Shown here in pieces: positions 9,911 to 17,066 of a stretch of 64,000 bases of DNA (position 1 is the stretch's first letter; the number at the start of each line of letters is the position of its first letter). The position numbers were made by a program, and so were the translations under genes. The stretch is from SAR324 cluster bacterium (lineage in GTDB: Bacteria > SAR324 > NAC60-12). The DNA lies in assembly GCA_015232315.1 (NCBI GenBank), contig JADFZZ010000006.1, positions 30,600 through 94,599 of the forward strand. The letters are read 5' to 3'. Under the pieces are notes generated by a model that was not told the origin of the DNA, made no database searches, and worked only from the letters and a program-made list of their open reading frames with translations.

Positions 9911-11311
9911 TCAGTAGGCATTAGGATGGATAAACCCTTTGACAGCAGTGATACATAGAATACGAATATCAAACCAGACTGACCAGTGTTCAATATAAAA
10001 CAAATCATATTCAATACGTTTTTCCAGGGAGGTGTTACCACGCCAACCGTTGATTTGAGCCCATCCTGTGATACCAGCCTTGACTTTATGCCTCAGCATA
10101 TAGTTAGGAATTCTTTTTTTAAATTCATCAATAAAAACGGGTCTCTCCGGACGAGGTCCAACCAGACTCATTTCACCTTTTAACACATTAAATAACTGTG
10201 GCAGTTCATCCAGACTGCTACGCCGTAAAAATGAGCCAAACGGCGTACAGCGGTCATCATCCTTTGAAGCCCAAACCGCGCCTGTTTCTTTTTCGGCATC
10301 AATCCTCATAGTCCGGAATTTCAGAGTCTGAAAGGTAACCCCATCCAGTCCCATGCGTTCCTGCTTATAAAAAACAGGCCCCGGTGAAGTTATTTTAGTC
10401 ATCACGGCAATGATCAGCATCACCGGTGAAAACAACAAAATCGCAACGATGCTTCCCAGATAATCCACAGATTGTTTGACAATCCGATTCCAGCCCACCA
10501 TTGGACTCTCAATCAAGGTGACAATCGGAATTTCCTCAAACGTATCCACATCACTTCGTAATGTTTTGAACACACCGATATCCGGAATCAGCTTAATATC
10601 GACCAGTTGATCATACAGCAATTCACGGATCAACGGCATATGTGAATGCTCATCTGCCGTCAAGGCGATAAAAACTTGATCAATTTCATACTGCTTAATA
10701 ATTTGAGGAAGTTCCTCCACTGTTCCCAGCAAGGAAATATTGGACTCAAATTTTAGTTGATCTGAGGGATTCAATCTTACATAACCTTTCAGTTCCAGTC
10801 CTACCGAACGATATTGTCGGATTTTCTGTGCGAAATTCAATCCGGCATCAGAGGACCCAATCAACAGAATATTCAGAATATGAACACCCTGTTGATGCAA
10901 AATCGTCAATATCCAGCGCGCAATAAAACGGGAAATAATCAGAAACAGGGTAAAATACGCAATAAAATGAATTAAATGCAGTCTGGAAAAAGAAAATTCC
11001 CTATAAAAAAAGGCGATTGAAAGGATAAAAACCTGCAATCCGATCATCCCTTTGATCAGTCTGAATATTTCAGATACCAATCGGGTGAGATGCTGAGGAC
11101 GGTAGACTCCATTGAAGCCAAAGGAAATCAGTGTCAGCAAGGACACCGCCCCACCAGCCTGAATATAGGGCATTTCAGGAGGTATCCAGGTTTCAGGATA
11201 GTTAAACCAGTAAAATCTGGACCAATACGCACAAGCCCAAGCCAGATTAGCCAGGATCAGATCCACTACGGCCAGTATGGTTGCGGGTATCTGGTTATGA
11301 TGTTTCAGCAC
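9911..11311 (-). CDS. Polyprenyl-phosphate sugar phosphotransferase (WcaJ/WbaP-like)
   Basis: About 466 residues from a GTG at 11311 with AGAGG 4 bases upstream; a TTG at 11323 is the alternative. Four to five hydrophobic segments lie in the first 130 residues, then a Rossmann-like CoA-binding-type domain (ILLIGSSDAGLNFAQ). After another membrane segment comes the catalytic bacterial sugar transferase domain, with the signatures KFRTMR, RRSSLDELPQLFNVL and SLVGPRPE. Such enzymes transfer a sugar 1-phosphate from a nucleotide sugar to undecaprenyl phosphate, the first step of exopolysaccharide or capsule synthesis, at the inner membrane. The sugar cannot be read from sequence. rfbA, rfbB and a GT61 gene at 21.8-24.5 kb may belong to the same pathway. 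Confidence 0.9.
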   Translation of the reverse strand: MLKHHNQIPATILAVVDLILANLAWACAYWSRFYWFNYPETWIPPEMPYIQAGGAVSLLTLISFGFNGVYRPQHLTRLVSEIFRLIKGMIGLQVFILSIAFFYREFSFSRLHLIHFIAYFTLFLIISRFIARWILTILHQQGVHILNILLIGSSDAGLNFAQKIRQYRSVGLELKGYVRLNPSDQLKFESNISLLGTVEELPQIIKQYEIDQVFIALTADEHSHMPLIRELLYDQLVDIKLIPDIGVFKTLRSDVDTFEEIPIVTLIESPMVGWNRIVKQSVDYLGSIVAILLFSPVMLIIAVMTKITSPGPVFYKQERMGLDGVTFQTLKFRTMRIDAEKETGAVWASKDDDRCTPFGSFLRRSSLDELPQLFNVLKGEMSLVGPRPERPVFIDEFKKRIPNYMLRHKVKAGITGWAQINGWRGNTSLEKRIEYDLFYIEHWSVWFDIRILCITAVKGFIHPNAY

Positions 11312-11359
11312 AACACCTCTCAATCACCAATGTTACAGGATTTCTAAAGGAGAATATTT

Positions 11360-12391
11360 ATGTTTGATCCAAATCACATTCAATCTTTAATATTTGATTT
11401 GAATCACCTCGTTTCACATTCAGCCAGGCAGGAATGGACCATATTTGAACAAATTCTTCAGGTTTTAATTGAAAGAGATTATCATATCATCCTTATTTCA
11501 CAGGAAATTCCAGCATTCAACTATCATCAGTATGAACAAATTTCCTTGATCCAAAGCGCCGCTATTCCTGCAATTGCCAATAATCCGTCACTGCTTCAAA
11601 ACACTACATTCTGGGTGACAAATGATCCTGAAGTTCAGGAAAAACTGGGCTCTGTAAGACAAGTATTTGCTGGCAGCACGTTGATTGAAAAAAATTATCC
11701 TTCTTTTCAGTTCCAGCAACTGCAAGATATTTTGTATATGTTTCATCCCAGTCAGAATACAGCCGATTATTTAGCCCAACAAATTATAAAAACCAAACAG
11801 AAAGCAGAATCTATCCCATTGATTGTTGGTATTGGCGGACCAGAGGATTGTGGGCATGCCTATTTTATCGGCCCGTTGGTAGATGCGCTGGAAAATCATG
11901 ATGTTTTGCTGGCAGGACTCGATTTGACTGAAATCCTGGGAACAGAGTTTCAAGCATCCACCCGGGCAGGATACTGGCGTTCACAGGAGATTCGTGACTG
12001 GATGTTGAACACCATCATTTTGCCTTTTTCCAAAGGTGAACGGGTTTTTATTGAATCAGCACCAGATTTTATTGAACCCTACGAAATCAGTGTTTTTCCC
12101 TTATTTATTGCGCCAGAAATGGTTTTACTTCTATGGGGAACAACCATATTCCTCCCGGAACTCTCATGTATTGATTCCAAAATTCTGCTCGACCTCTCTC
12201 CCAAATCAGCAACAGCCAGAATGTTCGGGCTGGATGATCGGCAAAACTTCAGTCCTGAGTTTGTTCAAAACTATGAGACACATGACCAGCAATATTATGC
12301 GGAATACCTGAGTAAATATAACGTGCTTAAGAACACAGAACATTGGGTGGATTTTAATAATTTCCACGCATTTCGGCTAAAGCAACGATAA
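11360..12391 (+). CDS. HAD plus uridine-kinase-like pseudoenzyme
   Basis: 343 residues, AAAGGAG before ATG. Residues about 8-135 resemble a HAD-like domain opening with SLIFDLNHLV, but the second acid of the DxD motif is Asn. Residues about 150-340 follow the layout of uridine kinase/phosphoribulokinase P-loop proteins: a nucleotide-binding loop, a DLTEIL segment, ERVFIESAPDF at the usual effector strand and ILLDLSPKSATARMFGLDDR as the lid. The Walker A loop reads GIGGPEDCGHA (157-167), with His for the essential Lys and Ala for Ser/Thr. It is probably a non-catalytic binding or regulatory protein. It diverges 48 bases from the sugar phosphotransferase gene and overlaps the end of ccmH tail-to-tail by 15 bases. 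Confidence 0.6.
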   Translation: MFDPNHIQSLIFDLNHLVSHSARQEWTIFEQILQVLIERDYHIILISQEIPAFNYHQYEQISLIQSAAIPAIANNPSLLQNTTFWVTNDPEVQEKLGSVRQVFAGSTLIEKNYPSFQFQQLQDILYMFHPSQNTADYLAQQIIKTKQKAESIPLIVGIGGPEDCGHAYFIGPLVDALENHDVLLAGLDLTEILGTEFQASTRAGYWRSQEIRDWMLNTIILPFSKGERVFIESAPDFIEPYEISVFPLFIAPEMVLLLWGTTIFLPELSCIDSKILLDLSPKSATARMFGLDDRQNFSPEFVQNYETHDQQYYAEYLSKYNVLKNTEHWVDFNNFHAFRLKQR

Positions 12392-12877
12392 GTCCTCAGA
12401 TTTATTGAATTCTTTTAAATCCTTGTCCAATAACTTTTGCTCTTCTGGTGTGAGAGGTGCCGCAGTTGGATCAATTTTCGTTTTTTGAACCCAATAACGA
12501 CTGCGGAGCCATACCAGAAACAACCCTGCGACAATACCAACCCCAGGTAAAAACCACAGAATCAGATTAAAGCCCGCTTTAGGTGGAGCTCTCAAAATCC
12601 ATTCACCATACCGTTTTACAAAATAGGCTTCGATTTGTTCGTCAGACTGTCCTTCCTGAATAAGCTCAGCGACTTTCTCACGAATTTTCAATGAAAAACC
12701 TGTTGAAGATTCCTGAACGGACAACCCCTGGCATGTGGGACATCGCAACTCATTTGAAATTCTTTGAACCTCAAGTTCCAGTTCATCAGGCGTAAGAGCC
12801 CATACCTGGTGAGCAAGCAACAGGAACAGCCCCATATAAAATAATTTTGTTCTCATCATAAAGGATAACATAGACAT
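12377..12877 (-). CDS. ccmH: Cytochrome c maturation protein CcmH (CcmL/NrfF type)
   Basis: About 166 residues. The start is the ATG overlapping the ccmG stop by one base; a GTG lies one codon earlier. A signal peptide or N-terminal anchor (MGLFLLLAHQVWA) precedes the redox motif LRCPTCQ, which presents apocytochrome c for heme ligation on the periplasmic face. A second membrane helix (FNLILWFLPGVGIVAGLFLVW) and an acidic tail follow. Length matches the short CcmH without the TPR CcmI part. It is the last gene of the leftward ccmF-ccmG-ccmH run. Confidence 0.93.
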   Translation of the reverse strand: MSMLSFMMRTKLFYMGLFLLLAHQVWALTPDELELEVQRISNELRCPTCQGLSVQESSTGFSLKIREKVAELIQEGQSDEQIEAYFVKRYGEWILRAPPKAGFNLILWFLPGVGIVAGLFLVWLRSRYWVQKTKIDPTAAPLTPEEQKLLDKDLKEFNKSEDLSLL

Positions 12878-13413
12878 CACGACTCACTTTTTAACATTTC
12901 ATTCAATTTGAATTGCAACAATTCCGGAGTAAGACCACCAATCTGTTTAAACACAATCGTCCCCTCCGGATTAATAAAAAACGTTTCCGGAACGCCATAG
13001 AGCCCGTAATCCAGAGAAATATTACCAGAATCATCCAGACCCAGGAAATACGTTTTTCCAAACTTGCGGGCAAACGCGATACTGCGATCAGGAGAATCCT
13101 GAATTGCAATCCCCAGAACCCTGACCTTGTCTCCGAATTGCTTATGAAAGCGTTCCAGAATTGGCGCTTCCTGACGACATTCAACGCACCATGAGGCCCA
13201 GAAATTAACAATAACCGGAGTTCCTTTCAATTCACTCAACTTTATCTTACTTCCAGACTCCATCAAACTTGTCAGTTCAAAATCAGGAGCCGGTTTTCCG
13301 ATCAGTGGAGAAGGAACTTTTTTGGGATCCGTCATAAATCCGAATACAAACATTGCGACCATCCCGCTGATACCGGCCATCACCAACCAAAACTGCCATT
13401 TTTTGAATATCAT
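12877..13413 (-). CDS. ccmG: CcmG/DsbE thiol-disulfide oxidoreductase
   Basis: 178 residues. An N-terminal membrane anchor (about 8-27) is followed by a thioredoxin fold with the active site WASWCVECRQE, near residues 70-81. The family acts in the periplasm, where it reduces the CxxCH cysteines of apocytochrome c before heme attachment. The GVPETFFINPEG strand carries the cis-Pro loop. Translational coupling to ccmH is likely (stop and start share one base), and ccmF ends 3 bases upstream. Confidence 0.95.
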   Translation of the reverse strand: MIFKKWQFWLVMAGISGMVAMFVFGFMTDPKKVPSPLIGKPAPDFELTSLMESGSKIKLSELKGTPVIVNFWASWCVECRQEAPILERFHKQFGDKVRVLGIAIQDSPDRSIAFARKFGKTYFLGLDDSGNISLDYGLYGVPETFFINPEGTIVFKQIGGLTPELLQFKLNEMLKSES

Positions 13414-13416
13414 AGA

Positions 13417-15408
13417 TCACACCGTGCTGGATATGTATTGAGAACGCATGACTGATTCATGTTGAACCAGACTTTTAGGGCGATATGACAAGCAGATTCC
13501 AATGCCTAGAGTGAAGCAGGGAAGACTCATCCATGCCCAAAGGACGAGAGGATTGATAAATATTTTAAGTGTCACTGATGAATTTTCAGTAGCGTTTTCA
13601 CTGGAAAAAACCAGATAAAGGTCTTCCATCAGGCTTCTGCGAATCGCGACTTCCGTGAGAGGATCAGGTTGAGTAGGATAAAAACTTTTGGCAGGTTTGA
13701 GTATCTCAGTCATTTTGCCATCCTCCCAAACTTCAATAGAGGCGGCACGATGAGTCGCGTTTCTTACCTGAAATTCCTCAACCCCTTTAAATACCAGTTC
13801 ATATTGACCAATCGCAATTTTTTGGTCTTTTTCCAGAGTGATGTCCTTCTCGACCGTGAACAACCGACCGGTCAAGCCGATGAACATGAAAACCATCCCC
13901 AAATGAATGATCAAGCCGCCATAACGACGTCTATTGCGCATAATCACATACACCAATCCTGACAGATAATTAGTAGACATCTGTTTCGATTTGATGCGTG
14001 TCGCATTGCCTAACTCAATCATAATGGTTGCGGTAACAAACATCGTGATCCATATAACAATCAACGCCAACGGGTGGCCTCCAGCCCAAATTGACGAAAT
14101 CGCAGTCAACACGATCGCCACCAAGATGGGCATTAAAAAATTACGTTTAAGGCTTTCCAGACTTGAACGCCGCCAGGCCAGAAGGGTCCCCACTCCCATC
14201 AGCAATGCCAGTATACATCCCAGCGGTGTGATTATGGTATTGAAGAATGGAGCCTGAATTGACAGCTTTGTTCCCCGGATCGCTTCAGCCAGCAAGGGGA
14301 ACGTTGTTCCCAGAAGGACAGTGAACGCCATTCCGACAAAGATAATATTCTGTGCCAGAAACGCGTTTTCCTTGCACAAGACAGATTCCATTTTATGCTC
14401 TGATTCCAGCATTTGCATACGCATGAACAACAGCGTGAACGCAAAAATTAGCATGATAGCCAGGAATACCAGAAATGCTGGTCCAATTTCTGATTGAGCA
14501 AACGCATGGACTGAATTAAGAACACCAGAGCGTGTGATAAATGTCCCAAGAACACTCAAGGCATAAGCAATGATCACCAGTACAATATTCCAGACTTTAA
14601 GCATGTTTCGTTTTTCCTGAATCATCACTGAATGCAAAAACGCTGATGCGACCAGCCAGGGCATGAAGGCCGCGTTTTCAACAGGATCCCAGGCCCAGTA
14701 TCCTCCCCAACCCAATTCCTCATAAGCCCATTGCCCGCCGAGGATCAGTCCAAGAGATAAAAAATACCATGACACTAAGGTCCATCGACGAGTGGTCATA
14801 ACCCATTGATTATCCACTTTTCCACGCATCATTGCCCCCATGGCGAAAGCAAAGGGCACGCTCAGTCCAATGTATCCCAAATAAAGCGATGGCGGATGTG
14901 CCACCATGGCAGGATGCTGAAGCAATGGATTGAGTCCACGGCCTTCTATCGGAACCATGGTTTGGATCGCAAGAGGATTCGACCAACCCACCAGTAAAAA
15001 CAGTAAAAATGTCATCATCACATTCAGGGTCAGCAGAACATAGGGCAGGATTTCACGATTAGAATATTGATAGCGATAGGCAACAATCATGGTGAAACAG
15101 CTTTGAACAAGTGCCCAAAGCAAGAGTGAACCATCCATTCCCCCCCAAAATGCGGTCACTTTATAGAAAATGGGTAAATCCGTGCTGGAATGGTGCCAGA
15201 CATATTCCACGCTGAAATCACTGACCACCAGACAATAAATCAAGGCCCCGCTCGCCAGACTTACCAGAATAAAATTAAGAATACTCCCGATCTGAACAGA
15301 TCTGATCAAATTCCAGTTATTGGTTCTCACCCCAATATGCGGAACCAGTGTGCCATACAGTGACACAGCCAGTGCCGCAACCATCATGATATATCCAAAA
15401 GTTGCCAT
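13417..15408 (-). CDS. ccmF: Cytochrome c heme lyase subunit CcmF
   Basis: 663 residues, the usual CcmF length, with about 14 hydrophobic segments. The tryptophan-rich heme-handling motif WGGYWAWDPVENAAFMPW lies near residues 230-250, and a large periplasmic loop sits before the last membrane helix. CcmF joins heme from holo-CcmE to apocytochrome c together with CcmH. The operon order ubiE-ccmF-ccmG-ccmH is tight (gaps of 2-3 bases). ccmE, ccmB, ccmC and ccmD are not in the window; a ccmA-like ATPase is found far away at 61.0 kb. Confidence 0.96.
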   Translation of the reverse strand: MATFGYIMMVAALAVSLYGTLVPHIGVRTNNWNLIRSVQIGSILNFILVSLASGALIYCLVVSDFSVEYVWHHSSTDLPIFYKVTAFWGGMDGSLLLWALVQSCFTMIVAYRYQYSNREILPYVLLTLNVMMTFLLFLLVGWSNPLAIQTMVPIEGRGLNPLLQHPAMVAHPPSLYLGYIGLSVPFAFAMGAMMRGKVDNQWVMTTRRWTLVSWYFLSLGLILGGQWAYEELGWGGYWAWDPVENAAFMPWLVASAFLHSVMIQEKRNMLKVWNIVLVIIAYALSVLGTFITRSGVLNSVHAFAQSEIGPAFLVFLAIMLIFAFTLLFMRMQMLESEHKMESVLCKENAFLAQNIIFVGMAFTVLLGTTFPLLAEAIRGTKLSIQAPFFNTIITPLGCILALLMGVGTLLAWRRSSLESLKRNFLMPILVAIVLTAISSIWAGGHPLALIVIWITMFVTATIMIELGNATRIKSKQMSTNYLSGLVYVIMRNRRRYGGLIIHLGMVFMFIGLTGRLFTVEKDITLEKDQKIAIGQYELVFKGVEEFQVRNATHRAASIEVWEDGKMTEILKPAKSFYPTQPDPLTEVAIRRSLMEDLYLVFSSENATENSSVTLKIFINPLVLWAWMSLPCFTLGIGICLSYRPKSLVQHESVMRSQYISSTV

Positions 15409-15410
15409 AA

Positions 15411-16139
15411 CTATTGCTCCGAAGAGGATTTATACGCGACATGAATGGTAGAAGAACCAAACATGAAATTATGAACATCCACCTGTTTGAATCCCAGGCC
15501 TAGCATCAAACGTTTGAGTTGTTCCTGACCGGGGTACTCAAGTGCTGAATGTGGCAGATAATCAAACATTTCCTGCCCTGGCATCAACCATTTGCCTATC
15601 CTGGGAACAATATTGAAAAAAAACCAGTGAAAGATTTGCTTAATTAAAGGAACATTGACTTTTCCCACATCCAGACTCACCAGCACACCACCTGGCGTGA
15701 GTACCCTCAGAATTTCTTTCAAAGCTCCTGAAAGATTGGATACATTTCTAAGACCGAACCCGACTGTAACCGCATCAAACCGATTATCCGCAAAGGGCAG
15801 TTTCATGGCATCGCCCTGTAATAATTGCGGATGCGCCATTCCCGTTTTATAACGCTGTGACGCATGAAACAGCATTGCTGAAGAAAAATCCATCCCATAA
15901 ACCTGTCCATCTGGAGCTTCATTCAACAGATATTGGGCAATGTCTCCAGTCCCACAGCATAAATCGAGACATGTGGCATTCCGACCAATTCCGGTCTGCC
16001 TCACCATGAACCGTTTCCACCAGCGATGCATTCCCATTGTGATCAAATCATTGAACAGATCATACTTTTCCGCGATCTCTCCAAATTTCTGTTGTACATA
16101 AACAGCTTTTGTCTCTATTTCCGGCATCTGATAGGTCAT
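15411..16139 (-). CDS. ubiE: Ubiquinone/menaquinone C-methyltransferase
   Basis: 242 residues. This is a SAM-dependent methyltransferase with LDLCCGTGDIAQYL as motif I, GMDFSSAML as motif II and the family-specific FGLRNVSN. UbiE/MenG methylates the benzoquinol or naphthoquinol ring in the last steps of respiratory quinone synthesis. It ends 2 bases before ccmF, so respiratory quinone and cytochrome c assembly appear co-expressed. Whether the cell makes ubiquinone, menaquinone or both cannot be told from this gene. Confidence 0.95.
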   Translation of the reverse strand: MTYQMPEIETKAVYVQQKFGEIAEKYDLFNDLITMGMHRWWKRFMVRQTGIGRNATCLDLCCGTGDIAQYLLNEAPDGQVYGMDFSSAMLFHASQRYKTGMAHPQLLQGDAMKLPFADNRFDAVTVGFGLRNVSNLSGALKEILRVLTPGGVLVSLDVGKVNVPLIKQIFHWFFFNIVPRIGKWLMPGQEMFDYLPHSALEYPGQEQLKRLMLGLGFKQVDVHNFMFGSSTIHVAYKSSSEQ

Positions 16140-16156
16140 GAGTTTTTTCCAGGGAG

Positions 16157-16831
16157 TTATACAGACTGACTATTTTTAGACCCTATTTCTGATAATTTTT
16201 TAAGCGGATCCCAATGAGTATAGTTGATTTGACGAATTACAAAGTGATGCGGGGGAAGGCAATCAATAATATTGATCGCACAATTTTCCTGATAGAGTGA
16301 CATCATATTCTGAAACGGAAGTCCCATGAAATGACACAGCAAGATCATATTTGTTCCGCCATGCGCGTAAACCACAATATTTTTGTGGTTGGATGAGAGA
16401 ATTTTTTGAATTCCAGACAAATAATTTTGGTAAACATCCCTGAAACTCACGCCATCCGCCAGTTGAACTTCATTGTAAGGCAAGCAGGTTAAATCTTCTG
16501 TGAGCGTCAAATAGGCCTGGATAATTTGGCGATACGTAGGCGGTTGAGGGACATCCACTGGCAATTCATTGAGTTCGGGGATTGATGTCACAGACAAGTT
16601 TTGTAAATCCGCCAGCGGTTGCGCTGTTTGAAGTGTCCGTTGCATCCCACTACAAAAGATAGCATCCATGCGGATATGGGCATTTAAAAACTCCGCGATT
16701 AATTTTGCCTGCTCATGACCTTTACTGGTTAAAACGGCCTCTTGCCCTGGTACAATGGTTTCCAGGGCAGGATCAAACGTATGTCCATGCCTGATCAGAA
16801 ACAGCCTTTGTAACGAGGAAACATTGAGCAT
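16157..16831 (-). CDS. Histidine phosphatase family protein
   Basis: About 224 residues from the ATG at 16831. The phosphoglycerate-mutase-like signature FLIRHGHT carries the phospho-acceptor His near residue 15; a second active-site His lies in VVYAHGGTNM, and CSGMQRTLQTA is the usual ER/R-T segment. Members act on sugar phosphates, nucleotides or signalling compounds, and the substrate is not predictable here. It lies 17 bases upstream of ubiE on the same strand and probably leads that operon. The 235-base gap to polA holds no recognisable site. Confidence 0.85.
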   Translation of the reverse strand: MLNVSSLQRLFLIRHGHTFDPALETIVPGQEAVLTSKGHEQAKLIAEFLNAHIRMDAIFCSGMQRTLQTAQPLADLQNLSVTSIPELNELPVDVPQPPTYRQIIQAYLTLTEDLTCLPYNEVQLADGVSFRDVYQNYLSGIQKILSSNHKNIVVYAHGGTNMILLCHFMGLPFQNMMSLYQENCAINIIDCLPPHHFVIRQINYTHWDPLKKLSEIGSKNSQSV

Positions 16832-17066
16832 AATCAAAATTTCTGGAAAATGTTAATAATTTTAACCTGCCGAATGTTCGACCATCCCAACACAAGATCA
16901 AGGCAAAATTCTGTCGCAAGCCCTATGAAAGAAGGGCAATCAGGACTTGACTTCACAAGGAACGTTATTACTTTCAGTTCCGCCCCAAAATATGGTTGGG
17001 CACATACGCTGTCGATAATAAGATTTCAGAAGTCATAACATAACACTTCGTCTATGGTATAAAACC

